51,752 nt of DNA, from NCBI GenBank assembly GCA_905234365.1, contig CAJOHI010000004.1:1-51752 (forward strand), read 5' to 3'. The translations under genes were made by a program, and so were the position numbers. Shown here in pieces: positions 1 to 8,315 of the stretch. Every line of letters starts with the position of its first letter. Position 1 is the first letter of the stretch. This stretch comes from an uncultured Selenomonadaceae bacterium. Its GTDB lineage: Bacteria > Bacillota > Negativicutes > Selenomonadales > Selenomonadaceae. Under the pieces are notes generated by a model. It was given only the letters and a program-made list of their open reading frames with translations. It was not told the DNA's origin and did not search any database.

Positions 1-225
1 GCCGTCGCTGATGTCGGCTGTTGAGGTGTCGCTAAGGGCTTTTGCACTAAAGTCGCGCGTGATTGTCACTTCGCTGCTCTCTAGCACGCCGTCTGCAAAT
101 GCGTCGCTCTTAAGGGCTACTGTTACTCCCGTTGCTGAGCTGGTATAGCTAAGGTCGGTACTTGCTCCGCTTGCCGCAAACGTTACTGCAGTTGTGCCAT
201 CATCCTTTTTCAATTTAAAAATCAC
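1..225 (-). CDS. Partial surface-protein-like fragment (open at window edge)
   Basis: A 75-codon frame opens with GTG at 225 and runs off the left edge without a stop. An in-frame TAA lies just upstream and an AAGGGAG site lies 3 nt before the GTG. The protein is rich in Ala, Ser, Thr and Asp with alternating hydrophobic residues (for example TGVTVALKSDAF, SEVTITRDF), as in beta-rich modules of secreted or adhesin-like repeat proteins. No signal peptide is visible, so this may be an internal piece of a larger gene cut by the neighbouring transposase remnant rather than a true N-terminus. Its DNA is clearly richer in G+C (35 of the first 60 bases by hand count) than the rest of the window. I do not recognise the family; function unknown. 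Confidence 0.45.
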   Translation of the reverse strand, partial: MIFKLKKDDGTTAVTFAASGASTDLSYTSSATGVTVALKSDAFADGVLESSEVTITRDFSAKALSDTSTADISDG

Positions 226-348
226 ATGCTCCCTTTATAAAATAAAAAAAGAAAGAGTGAACGACAATGCAAGAATATTTTTTTGAAATAAAAGATCTCC
301 GTAATGAAGGTTATGAAAAACACATAAATGACAGATGTGTTAAAAATT

Positions 349-690
349 GTGACATGTGCGGTAATGTTTCGAATAAGCAAGCTTTTTGAAATAATGTTTT
401 TTTGCAGAGAGCAGGAGAGAATTTTGGCAAAGAAGACGTTGAAAACATCGCAGTCGATGGGAAGGCAATACGTTCGACAAGTAAATAGGGAAAGGCTCAA
501 TCGGTACTGCAAATAATTACTGCGTATGTGACAAATTCACTATAAGACTAAATGCTTGAATTTCTAAAAACTAGCTATTACATCTCATAATTGGAAGCAA
601 ATGAGGAAAAATTTCTAACAGTGGTTCGTGAGCATTGAAATTTGAATGTAATTAATGTCGAAGATGACGCGGTTTTCATACCGAACAAGC
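349..690 (+). pseudogene. Degenerate ISAs1-family transposase remnant
   Basis: In reading frame 3, residues around 417-545 read ENFGKEDVENIAVDGKAIRS then TSK, a TAG, and GKAQSVLQIITAYVT. This is the conserved DGKAIR...AYVT block of ISAs1-family (H-repeat) DDE transposases, with an in-frame TAG at 486-488. Further along the same frame (600-670) a NE...DA pair keeps the family's spacing (24 residues) but has a TGA between. The N-terminal part seems to sit in frame 1 (RISKLFEIMFF near 370-405), implying a frameshift. Several stops and a lost 3' half make it non-functional. It separates the atypical fragment at the left edge from the mutA promoter, so it may mark an old insertion boundary. The exact ends are uncertain. 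Confidence 0.6.
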
Positions 691-844
691 ACACATCACA
701 ATAAATATTTTTAGCAAGTTCGTCATTGCTTTATACAAAAAATATTCGATTAAAGTTGGGAGTAAACGAAGTATCAAACTTCTGCTTGGTGTCTTTTTTG
801 CTTAAAAATTTATGAAACGTCCGTGTTTAATTTTATAAGAACTA
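691..844. other. AT-rich spacer without recognisable gene
   Basis: Between the transposase remnant and the mutA promoter I see no frame with coding character, no terminator hairpin and no clear inverted repeat. It may be the decayed 3' part of the insertion element. Confidence 0.4.
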
Positions 845-872
845 TTGACAATTTATGATAAATTGATTTAAT
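845..872 (+). promoter_or_regulatory. Sigma-A-like promoter of mutA
   Basis: TTGACA at 845-850, a 16-bp spacer and TTTAAT at 867-872. The leader ends with a small hairpin (AGTGG/CCACT, around 912-926) directly followed by the AAGGAGG site of mutA at 928-934. Confidence 0.6.
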
Positions 873-941
873 ATATATCATAAGTAATTATAAGAGTACT
901 TCAGAAAAAGAAGTGGCAAAACCACTCAAGGAGGTCAAAGT

Positions 942-3122
942 ATGAGTGATGAAAAACAAAAAGCAGAGCTCGATTTGCAAGAATTAATCAAACGAGCCGA
1001 GTCGCAAACGGATTTTCCGGAAGTTGACTTGTCGGAATTTACGCCGCCGACTTACGAAGAATGGAAAGAAGCCTGCATTGCACTTTTGAAAGGTGCACCA
1101 TTTGAAAAGAAGATGTACACAAAAACTTACGAAGGTATTACCTTTGAACCAATGTATTTCCGCAAGGATACGGAGGAAAAAGGCTATCTTCCAAAAAATT
1201 CTTTTCCAGGTATGGACAACTTTTTGAGAGGCGCTGCCGTCAACGGTTATATCAATAAGCCTTGGGGAATTGCTCAAGCTTGCGATGAAACGGATCCGGC
1301 AGAAAATAACGAAGTCCTCAAGCACGAAGTTGAAAAAGGTTCCACGATTTACAATATTAAAGTTGACAGCGCAACTCTCAAGGCAATCGACGCTAAAGAT
1401 GCTGATAAAGTCGGCGACGTTGGCGTTAGCATCAATACCGTTGACGACGTTTCAACACTTCTCAAAGATTTGAAAACTGCTGAATTTCCGCTTTATGTAT
1501 ATTCCGGTGAATCAGTAATGCCAATGTTGGCTTTAATTGCTGCTTCTATCAAGAAAAATGGCGGCAAATTTGAGACAGTTAAAGGCGTTATTGGTGCGGA
1601 TCCAATCGGTGAACTTGCAGCTAACGGCAAACTTAATCAAAGCCTTGAAAAACTCTTTGACGAGGCGGCAAGCGCAGCTAAGTGGACAGTTAAAAATGCG
1701 CCTGAAATCAAAACTTTGTTTGTTAAGTCTGATGTTTATAGCAACGGTGGCGCTAATGACGTTCAAGAAATCGCTTACACTTTAGCAGCGGCAGTCGAAT
1801 ATATTCGAGAATTAATGAAACGCGGATTGACGATTGACGAGGCAGCAAGTCAAATCATGTTCGGTTTTTCAATGGGTGAAAACTTCTTCATGCAGGTTGC
1901 TAAACTTCGTGCAGTCCGTCCAATTTGGGCTGAAATTATCAAGGCATTTGGCGGTAACGAAAAATCACAGAAAGCTCATGTACATGGTCGTCCGGCGCTG
2001 TTCTTTAAAACCGTTTATGATCCGTATGTCAACATGCTGAGAAATACTACAGAAATTTTCAGCGGCGTTGTCGGTGGTCTTGATTCTTTTGAAAGTTCGC
2101 CTTTTGATGAACCGATTCGCAAGGGTGATGAATTTAGTCGCCGTATTGCTCGCAACGTTCAAATTATCCTTCAGGAAGAATTTGGACTTTTGCAGCCGAT
2201 TGATCCTGCCGGTGGTTCTTGGGCAGTTGAAACCTTAACACAGCAAATCAAAGAAAAAATTTGGGCAGAATTCCAGGCAATTGAAGCTAAAGGCGGTATC
2301 GTTGCAGCACTCAAAGAAGGTTATCCTCAAGAGCAAATAGCCGCAATACTCGCCAGCAGATTGAAAACTGCTGAATCTCGCCGTGATAGAATCGTTGGCA
2401 CAAATATGTATCCGAATATGACAGAAGAAAGACTTGATTCTCGTGCAGAGAATTTTGACGACAATAAAAAATCTCGTGTTGCAGCAGTGGAAAAATTCCT
2501 GGCTTCGATTAATGTTGATGCTGCTAAAGCGGCAATACAGGCAGTCAAAGTGGCTGAGATGGATTCCGTTATTGCTGCTGCCGCTGCCGGTGCTACTATT
2601 GCTGAAATTCGTCAAGCATTGGGCAAGGGCGAAAGCGAAACAGTAACAGCAATTACAGCACACCGCCGCAGTGAAAAATTTGAAGCGCTTCGTGAGGCTA
2701 CTGAAAAATTCAAGGCTGAACATAACGGCGACAATGTAAAAATCTTTTTGGCAAATATGGGACCAATTCCGCAGCATAAGGCAAGAGCAGACTTTACTAC
2801 CAGTTTCTTGCAAGTAGGCGCCTTTGATGTTCTTGGCAACAATGGTTTCAAGACCGTTGAGGATTGTGCTGCTGCTGCTAGGGAATCCGGTGCCGATGCA
2901 GTAGTTATCTGCTCAACAGATGCAACTTATCCGGAAATTGTTCCTGCACTTGCTCCGAAACTCCATGAAGTTTTGCCTAATGCAACAGTTTATCTTGCAG
3001 GTACGGCACCTGAAGAACTTGTTGAGACTTACAAGAATGCAGGTATTGACGATTATATTAATATTCGCTCGAATTGCTACATGACTTTAGTTGCTATGCA
3101 GCAGAAAAAAGGTATAAAATAA
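942..3122 (+). CDS. mutA: Methylmalonyl-CoA mutase, small (beta) subunit
   Basis: This is the non-catalytic partner of the B12-dependent enzyme that interconverts succinyl-CoA and (R)-methylmalonyl-CoA, a step in propionate formation in Negativicutes. The 726-residue length is typical. The N-terminal two thirds form the mutase barrel (VVGGLDSFESSPFDEP is a clear family signature). The C-terminal 130 residues form a cobalamin-binding-like fold in which the DxHxxG cobalt-ligand motif is absent (the site reads MGPIPQHKARADF), which distinguishes the small subunit from MutB. ATG at 942 follows a perfect AAGGAGG. It is transcribed with the hydrolase gene and mutB downstream. The neighbourhood later in the window (cbiK, cbiT, pduX-like) supports endogenous corrinoid supply. 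Confidence 0.95.
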   Translation: MSDEKQKAELDLQELIKRAESQTDFPEVDLSEFTPPTYEEWKEACIALLKGAPFEKKMYTKTYEGITFEPMYFRKDTEEKGYLPKNSFPGMDNFLRGAAVNGYINKPWGIAQACDETDPAENNEVLKHEVEKGSTIYNIKVDSATLKAIDAKDADKVGDVGVSINTVDDVSTLLKDLKTAEFPLYVYSGESVMPMLALIAASIKKNGGKFETVKGVIGADPIGELAANGKLNQSLEKLFDEAASAAKWTVKNAPEIKTLFVKSDVYSNGGANDVQEIAYTLAAAVEYIRELMKRGLTIDEAASQIMFGFSMGENFFMQVAKLRAVRPIWAEIIKAFGGNEKSQKAHVHGRPALFFKTVYDPYVNMLRNTTEIFSGVVGGLDSFESSPFDEPIRKGDEFSRRIARNVQIILQEEFGLLQPIDPAGGSWAVETLTQQIKEKIWAEFQAIEAKGGIVAALKEGYPQEQIAAILASRLKTAESRRDRIVGTNMYPNMTEERLDSRAENFDDNKKSRVAAVEKFLASINVDAAKAAIQAVKVAEMDSVIAAAAAGATIAEIRQALGKGESETVTAITAHRRSEKFEALREATEKFKAEHNGDNVKIFLANMGPIPQHKARADFTTSFLQVGAFDVLGNNGFKTVEDCAAAARESGADAVVICSTDATYPEIVPALAPKLHEVLPNATVYLAGTAPEELVETYKNAGIDDYINIRSNCYMTLVAMQQKKGIK

Positions 3123-3128
3123 TTTGTA

Positions 3129-4013
3129 ATGTTATCCATGAAAAAATTATTAGTGACAACAATTTGTGCAAGTATTTTAACATTCTGTACGAGTGATAGT
3201 AAGGTTGAAGCATTGAAATATTTTTCGCAAACGCCGCAAATGATTTCAAGTAATACACCTTATGGCGATAATTCCGCAGCAGCTCATTATGCTCAATCCG
3301 ACGACGCTAAAATTTATTACGAAGTCTATGGCAAAGGTGAGCCGATTTTAATTCTTCACGGCGGTGGCTTAGGCTGTTCCTATGAAATGGGTTGTTTTGT
3401 TGACAAACTCAAAGACAACAATCAAGTCATTTTGATTTCAACACGCGGACATGGCAAGTCAGAAATTGGTCATACTCCGTTTAGTCTCAAACAGCGTGCT
3501 AAGGACATTGATGCCGTTCTCAAAAATGCCGGTGTAAAAAAGCCTGTAACTATTATCGGATTCAGCGATGGCGGCTATTCTGGTTACTCATTTGCTGCTA
3601 ATTATCCGTTAAGTGTCAAAAAACTTGTAACAATAGGTGCAGGTGAAGTTTTGCACACAAATAAATTTTTCGTTTTCGACTTAAATGAATGGCGTAAAAT
3701 GGATACCGACTTTATCAATCAGCAGGAAAAATTAATGCCTGAGCCGGAACGTTGGCAGGAAATGTTGCACATGTACGAAGATATGTGGAACGTTGAAACC
3801 GTCAGTAAAGAAATTTTTTCAAAAATTGATTGTCCTGTATTGATTATCAACGGAGAAAATGACATAAATTCACCTATGACAACTGCGATTGCTGCTTATT
3901 ATGAATTGCCAAATGCTCAACTTTCAATCATTCCGAATACTCCGCATCCTTGTTTTCTTGTAAACTTTAACGCCGTTTGGTCAGTAATAGAACCGTTTAT
4001 TTCTAATGAATAA
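3129..4013 (+). CDS. Exported alpha/beta hydrolase
   Basis: A 294-residue alpha/beta-hydrolase-fold protein. The N-terminus (MLSMKKLLVTTICASILTF) is a signal peptide; ATG at 3138 is an alternative start. After the leader the fold shows HGGG (oxyanion loop, about residue 77), the nucleophile elbow GFSDGG (about residue 138), an acidic position around NGENDINSP and a late His in NTPHP, so the catalytic triad looks complete. Substrate cannot be deduced; the closest general description is a proline-iminopeptidase/esterase-like enzyme. It lies 6 nt after mutA and 72 nt before mutB, so it is probably cotranscribed with both. That is odd for an exported enzyme, because mutA and mutB are normally adjacent. 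No strong ribosome site precedes it. Confidence 0.8.
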   Translation: MLSMKKLLVTTICASILTFCTSDSKVEALKYFSQTPQMISSNTPYGDNSAAAHYAQSDDAKIYYEVYGKGEPILILHGGGLGCSYEMGCFVDKLKDNNQVILISTRGHGKSEIGHTPFSLKQRAKDIDAVLKNAGVKKPVTIIGFSDGGYSGYSFAANYPLSVKKLVTIGAGEVLHTNKFFVFDLNEWRKMDTDFINQQEKLMPEPERWQEMLHMYEDMWNVETVSKEIFSKIDCPVLIINGENDINSPMTTAIAAYYELPNAQLSIIPNTPHPCFLVNFNAVWSVIEPFISNE

Positions 4014-4085
4014 TTGGTATTTATAATTGATTTGATTTCAATTAACCATTATACATTAGACTTTAAAGAAAGAAGTGATAATGTA

Positions 4086-6284
4086 ATGGCTGAATTTAAA
4101 AATCCTGATTTCACCAAGATAAATTTAAGCGCTGCACCTCAAAAGTCCGAAGCTGAATGGAAGGCACAATTTGAGAAAGCTGCAGCCGCAAATTATGACA
4201 GTTTGATTGAGCGTACAATGGAACACATTCCGGTTAAACCGCTCTACACTCATGACGAGTATGATCACATGAATCATCTTGACTTTGCAAGCGGTATTCC
4301 TCCATGTCTGCGCGGACCTTATTCAACGATGTATGTCTTCAGACCATGGACAGTTCGTCAATATGCCGGTTTTTCCACTGCTGAAGAATCAAATGCTTTC
4401 TATCGTCGTAATTTAGCAGCAGGTCAAAAAGGCTTGTCAATCGCTTTTGACTTGCCAACTCACAGAGGTTATGATGCTGATAATCCTCGCGTCTTTGGCG
4501 ATGTTGGTAAAGCAGGTGTCAGTGTTTGCTCAATGCTTGATATGAATATTCTCTTCAGTGGCATTCCACTGGATCAAATGTCCGTATCAATGACTATGAA
4601 CGGCGCAGTGTTACCAATTCTTGCATTTTACATTCAAAGTGGCATTGAGCAAGGTGTTGACAAATCAATTTTAACCGGAACAATTCAAAACGACATTTTA
4701 AAGGAATTTATGGTTCGTAATACTTACATCTATCCGCCTGAAATGTCAATGCGTATTATCGGCGACATTTTTGAATATACCACGAAGAATATGCCGAAAT
4801 TCAATAGCATTTCAATTTCCGGTTATCATATGCAAGAAGCCGGTGCACCTGCTGATATTGAACTTGCATATACTCTTGCTGACGGTCTCGAATACATTCG
4901 CACAGGTATTAAGGCAGGTTTGCAGGTTGATGACTTTGCAAAACGTCTCAGCTTCTTCTGGGCGATTGGTAAAAATTACTTTATGGAAGTTGCTAAAATG
5001 CGTGCCGCTCGTGTTCTTTGGGCTAAGATTGTCAAATCATTCGGCGCTAAGAATCCAAAGTCAATGGCACTTCGTACTCATTGTCAGACTTCCGGTTGGT
5101 CACTTACAGCTCAAGATCCATTTAACAATATTAGCCGCACTGCAATGGAAGCTATGGGTGCTGCACTTGGTCATACTCAATCACTGCATACAAATGCACT
5201 TGATGAAGCCATTGCCTTGCCGACAGACTTCAGCGCTCGTATTGCTCGTAATACTCAACTTTACATTCAAGATGAAACTCACGTTTGCAAGATTATTGAT
5301 CCTTGGGGCGGTTCTTACTACGTCGAGGCTCTCACGAATGAAATTATTCGCCGTGCTTGGGCACATATTCAAGAAGTTGAGCAGCTCGGCGGCATGACTA
5401 AGGCTATTTCAACCGGTCTGCCAAAAATGCGTATTGAAGAAGCTGCTGCGCGTCGTCAAGCTCGCATTGACTCCAACAATGAAACGATCGTTGGTCTTAA
5501 TAAATATCGTCTTGACAAAGAAGACCCGCTGGAAATTCTCGCAATCGACAATACTGCCGTCAGAAATGCACAGGTTGAACGCCTTAATAAACTTCGTGCC
5601 GAACGTAACGAAGATGATGTTAAAGCGGCTCTTGAAGCAATCACAAAGGCGGCTGAATCTCGCGACAACGGCAACTTACTTGATTGTGCTGTTGAGGCGG
5701 CTCGTGTTCGCTGCTCACTTGGCGAAATTTCTGATGCTGTTGAAAAGGTCAGCGGACGTTATAAAGCTGTAATGCATACGATTAACGGCGTATACTCCTC
5801 AGAATTTAGCAATAAGACTGCACTTGAAAAGGCGATCGAAAAAGCTGACGAATTTGAAAAAATTACAGGACATCGTCCGCGTATCTTTGTTGCTAAAATG
5901 GGTCAAGATGGTCATGACAGAGGTCAAAAGGTTATTGCAACTTCATTCGCCGACATGGGCTGGACTGTTGACGTTGGTCCGCTTTTCCAAACGCCTTCAG
6001 AAACGGCTAAAGATGCGGTTGACAATGATGTTGATATGGTTGGTTTCAGTTCACTTGCTGCAGGTCATAATACACTTTTGCCGGAACTCGTTGAAGAACT
6101 TAAAAAACTTGGTCGCGACGACATTATGGTTGCGATTGGCGGCGTAATTCCGGTTCAAGATTATGATTTTCTCTACAAGAGCGGTGCGGTTGCAATTTTT
6201 GCACCAGGAACCAATATTCCAGAAGCAGGAATTAAATTGTTAGATTTGCTCCTTGAACGTGCAAAGGAAGAAGAAGTCGGATAA
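4086..6284 (+). CDS. mutB: Methylmalonyl-CoA mutase, large (alpha) catalytic subunit
   Basis: Catalytic subunit of methylmalonyl-CoA mutase, cytoplasmic, adenosylcobalamin-dependent. ATG at 4086 (732 residues) is preferred because AGAAGTG lies 8 nt upstream and MAEFKNPDF is a plausible N-terminus; the frame can be extended to a TTG at 4014, but the added residues resemble no mutase. The barrel domain carries [20 protein letters not shown] near residue 85 and [12 protein letters not shown] near 245. The C-terminal B12 domain has the full D608-G-H-D-R-G motif (His610 supplies the lower cobalt ligand), with [10 protein letters not shown] and GGVIP following. No epimerase or MeaB-type chaperone gene is within the window. 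A strong hairpin terminator follows at 6313. Confidence 0.96.
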   Translation: MAEFKNPDFTKINLSAAPQKSEAEWKAQFEKAAAANYDSLIERTMEHIPVKPLYTHDEYDHMNHLDFASGIPPCLRGPYSTMYVFRPWTVRQYAGFSTAEESNAFYRRNLAAGQKGLSIAFDLPTHRGYDADNPRVFGDVGKAGVSVCSMLDMNILFSGIPLDQMSVSMTMNGAVLPILAFYIQSGIEQGVDKSILTGTIQNDILKEFMVRNTYIYPPEMSMRIIGDIFEYTTKNMPKFNSISISGYHMQEAGAPADIELAYTLADGLEYIRTGIKAGLQVDDFAKRLSFFWAIGKNYFMEVAKMRAARVLWAKIVKSFGAKNPKSMALRTHCQTSGWSLTAQDPFNNISRTAMEAMGAALGHTQSLHTNALDEAIALPTDFSARIARNTQLYIQDETHVCKIIDPWGGSYYVEALTNEIIRRAWAHIQEVEQLGGMTKAISTGLPKMRIEEAAARRQARIDSNNETIVGLNKYRLDKEDPLEILAIDNTAVRNAQVERLNKLRAERNEDDVKAALEAITKAAESRDNGNLLDCAVEAARVRCSLGEISDAVEKVSGRYKAVMHTINGVYSSEFSNKTALEKAIEKADEFEKITGHRPRIFVAKMGQDGHDRGQKVIATSFADMGWTVDVGPLFQTPSETAKDAVDNDVDMVGFSSLAAGHNTLLPELVEELKKLGRDDIMVAIGGVIPVQDYDFLYKSGAVAIFAPGTNIPEAGIKLLDLLLERAKEEEVG

Positions 6285-6312
6285 ATTTTATTAATTTTCC
6301 TAAACAAAAAAT

Positions 6313-6346
6313 GTCAGGTCTTTCAAAAGACTTGGCGTTTTTTTTT
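6313..6346 (+). terminator. Rho-independent terminator after mutB
   Basis: An 11-bp imperfect stem (GTCAGGTCTTT pairing with AAAGACTTGGC, two G-T pairs) is followed by nine T residues. Confidence 0.85.
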
Positions 6347-6373
6347 ATTGCTTGAAAAATCTAACAAAAAATC

Positions 6374-6402
6374 TTGCACTTATAAGGCTATAAGTTTATA
6401 AT
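6374..6402 (+). promoter_or_regulatory. Promoter of the UPF0173-miaA transcript
   Basis: TTGCAC at 6374-6379, 17-bp spacer, TATAAT at 6397-6402. It lies just after the mutB terminator and 40 bp before the ATG. Confidence 0.75.
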
Positions 6403-6441
6403 CATAATAGATTTTAAAATTTATTTATTGGAGGAGAGCTT

Positions 6442-7110
6442 ATGTTAAAGTATACTTATTACGGTCATGCTTGCTTTCTGCTGGACGATGGCGAATACAA
6501 AATTATTGTAGATCCGTTTTTAAGCGGCAATCCTCAAGCAACGATTGAGCCGAAAGATGTTGAAGCAAATTATATTCTCGTGACCCATGCACATGATGAT
6601 CATCTTGGCGACGCGCCGGAACTTGCAACAAGACTTGACGCTGAAATGGTTGCAATTCCTGAAGTTTTGACGCTTTGCACTTCTCGTGTTGAAAAAGCGA
6701 TTGTAGCGCATGGAATGAATCTTGGCGGTACTCTCAATTTGCCGTTTGGTCAAGTCCGAATGGTTCCTGCGTTACATTCCAGCGGCGTTGAAGGCGGTAT
6801 TGCTTGTGGCTTTGTAATTAAAATTTTTGGCAAAACGATTTATTACGCTGGTGATACTGCACTTTTCAGCGATATGAAACTTATAGGCGAACGTGACGAG
6901 ATTGATTATGCAATTCTGCCGATTGGCGATAACTATACAATGGGCATTGAAGACGCAGCTAAGGCGGTTAAATTCCTCAATGCAAAAAATGTCATTCCGC
7001 TGCATTACAATACTTGGGGAGTAATTAAACAAAATCCGGAAGACTTCAGAAAATTAGTAGTTGGCGCTGAAGTTTACGTAGTTAAGCCTGGTCAAACTAT
7101 TGAACTTTAA
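6442..7110 (+). CDS. UPF0173-type metal-dependent hydrolase (metallo-beta-lactamase fold)
   Basis: A 222-residue cytoplasmic protein of the UPF0173 / YtkL-like group of metallo-beta-lactamase-fold hydrolases. Metal ligands are visible as H49-x-H51-x-D53-H54 (THAHDDHLGD). A later ALHSSG supplies another His, YYAGDTALFSDM the bridging Asp, and IPLHYNTW the last His. The length is normal for the group. The physiological substrate is not known for the family. ATG at 6442 is preceded by GGAGGAGAG. miaA follows after 13 nt, so the two form one transcript, without an obvious functional link. Confidence 0.88.
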   Translation: MLKYTYYGHACFLLDDGEYKIIVDPFLSGNPQATIEPKDVEANYILVTHAHDDHLGDAPELATRLDAEMVAIPEVLTLCTSRVEKAIVAHGMNLGGTLNLPFGQVRMVPALHSSGVEGGIACGFVIKIFGKTIYYAGDTALFSDMKLIGERDEIDYAILPIGDNYTMGIEDAAKAVKFLNAKNVIPLHYNTWGVIKQNPEDFRKLVVGAEVYVVKPGQTIEL

Positions 7111-7123
7111 TTAGGAACATGTA

Positions 7124-7912
7124 ATGCTTAATGAAAGTATTTATAAAAAAATATCTCAAGTATTTTCAAAATCTAATTTTAAAATTCCAAATTTAATTGT
7201 CATTTTAGGTGCAACGGCAACAGGTAAGAGTGCATTGGCGCTGGAATTAGCAGAAAAATTGCAGACTGAGATTATTTCCGCTGATTCTATGATGGTTTAC
7301 AAAAATTTTAATATTGGCACAGCAAAACCGTCACTTGAGGAATTGTCACGAGTTAAACATCACTTTGTCGATATTTTGGAACCCTACGAAAAATTCAGTG
7401 TTGCAGATTTTCAAAATGCTGCGTCAAAAATCATTTCTGATCTCAACAATCGAGGTAAAATTCCAATCGTTGCCGGTGGCACCGGTTTATATATCCAGGC
7501 GTTGATTGAAGGTTACAAATTCAATGACTACGATGATATTGACACAAATGGCAAGGTCAAAAAGAGCCTCAACAGTCTTTTTAAAGAGACAGGCAGTCTT
7601 GCTTACAATGTTGAAGTTATTGGTTTAACTATGAATCGACAGGAACTTTACAGGCGAATCAATGAGCGCACAAAAAAAATGTTTGATGACGGCTTAGTTG
7701 ATGAAGTAAAAAATTTATTGGCAAGTGGTGTCAGTCGAAATGCACAGGCAATGCTTGGAATTGGATATAAAGAGACGCTGGAATATCTCGACGGTACATT
7801 AACACTTAATGAAACTATCGACAAAATCAGCCAGGCTACTCGAAACTTTGCCAAACGTCAATTAACATGGTATCGTCGAATGAAATATATTGATTGGCAC
7901 GAAGTCAGTTAA
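7124..7912 (+). CDS. miaA: tRNA dimethylallyltransferase, internally shortened
   Basis: MiaA transfers a dimethylallyl group to A37 of tRNAs reading UNN codons. Seen here: P-loop GATATGKS (residues 29-36), DSMMVYKNFNIGTAKP, FSVADFQ, GGTGLYIQALIEG, and C-terminal IGLTMNRQELYRRIN, GIGYKE and FAKRQLTWYRR. The protein is only 262 residues; MiaA is usually about 300-315. The missing part lies between about residues 130 and 160, where the family normally has the DPxxAxxIHxND segment before the R-R-x-x-RALE helix; a short KVKKSLNSLFKETG stretch may be what remains. No frameshift is seen, so this is an in-frame loss. The order miaA-hfq is classical. Start ATG at 7124 has AGGA 7 nt upstream. Confidence 0.9.
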   Translation: MLNESIYKKISQVFSKSNFKIPNLIVILGATATGKSALALELAEKLQTEIISADSMMVYKNFNIGTAKPSLEELSRVKHHFVDILEPYEKFSVADFQNAASKIISDLNNRGKIPIVAGGTGLYIQALIEGYKFNDYDDIDTNGKVKKSLNSLFKETGSLAYNVEVIGLTMNRQELYRRINERTKKMFDDGLVDEVKNLLASGVSRNAQAMLGIGYKETLEYLDGTLTLNETIDKISQATRNFAKRQLTWYRRMKYIDWHEVS

Positions 7913-7938
7913 TTTTATTTCAACGCATTAATTAATGG

Positions 7939-7967
7939 TTGACATTTGCGGTTAAAGATTATACAAT
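7939..7967 (+). promoter_or_regulatory. Strong promoter of hfq
   Basis: TTGACA at 7939-7944, a 17-bp spacer and TACAAT at 7962-7967, in the gap between miaA and hfq. The predicted start near 7974 gives a 5' leader of roughly 65 nt that contains the displaced Shine-Dalgarno and stem-loop described separately. Confidence 0.8.
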
Positions 7968-7990
7968 ATCTGCGTATTAAATTAAAATAA

Positions 7991-8042
7991 AGGAGGAAGC
8001 TGTTCCGAATTTTACAAGACTAAAGCAGCTAAAAAGATTATG
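7991..8042 (+). promoter_or_regulatory. Displaced Shine-Dalgarno plus bridging hairpin before hfq
   Basis: The only strong ribosome site, AGGAGGA at 7991-7997, ends 43 nt before the hfq ATG at 8040. Between them AGCTGT (7998-8003) can pair with GCAGCT (8025-8030). If this stem forms, the effective spacing falls to about 10 nt. No ATG, GTG or TTG occurs at a usable distance from the site in any frame. Confidence 0.55.
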
Positions 8043-8309
8043 TCTAAAACAAATAATTTGCAGGATGGCTTTTTGAATCAGGCACGTAAAGAAGGTATCG
8101 CAGTAGTAGTACATCTTGTCAATGGCTTTCAAATTAAAGGCAATGTTAGAGGTTTTGACAACTTCACTGTAATTATTGACAACGCAGGCAAGCCACAATT
8201 AATCTACAAACATGCAATTTCAACTATCACACCAACTAAGCCATTTACTAAACAGCAAGATGTAGAAGAAGCAGAAATAGAAGAAGACGAAGTAAGCAGC
8301 GAAAAATAA
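8040..8309 (+). CDS. hfq: RNA chaperone Hfq
   Basis: Hfq forms a hexameric Sm-like ring that binds U-rich and A-rich RNA and assists sRNA-mRNA pairing. The 89-residue protein shows [20 protein letters not shown], the Sm1 core [20 protein letters not shown], and the Sm2 signature YKHAIST (family YKHAIS/T). The C-terminal tail (about residues 70-89) is strongly acidic (EEAEIEEDE). ATG at 8040 is fixed by homology, since LQD normally begins 6-8 residues in. The strong ribosome site is far upstream (see separate entry). It stands directly after miaA but has its own promoter; dut follows after 6 nt and probably depends on translational coupling. Confidence 0.96.
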   Translation: MSKTNNLQDGFLNQARKEGIAVVVHLVNGFQIKGNVRGFDNFTVIIDNAGKPQLIYKHAISTITPTKPFTKQQDVEEAEIEEDEVSSEK

Positions 8310-8315
8310 AATTAA

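Noticed and set aside
222..512. A minus-strand open frame of 96 codons
   Set aside because: Overlaps the transposase remnant on the opposite strand and has a Phe/Cys-rich composition typical of antisense AT-rich DNA.
913..926. Hairpin before the mutA ribosome site as a riboswitch expression platform
   Set aside because: Only five base pairs, no aptamer-like structure upstream; probably incidental.
2235..2813. A 192-codon minus-strand open frame within mutA
   Set aside because: It is antisense to a certain gene, Cys/Phe-rich with no recognisable domain, and lacks a ribosome site; a by-product of mutA codon use.
4014..4085. Extended N-terminus of MutB from a TTG at 4014
   Set aside because: The added residues do not resemble any mutase N-terminus, and a ribosome site stands before the ATG at 4086.
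942..6284. Cobalamin riboswitch upstream of mutAB or the cbi genes
   Set aside because: No B12-box-like sequence was found in the leaders at 846-941, 30135-30276 or 32405-32510.
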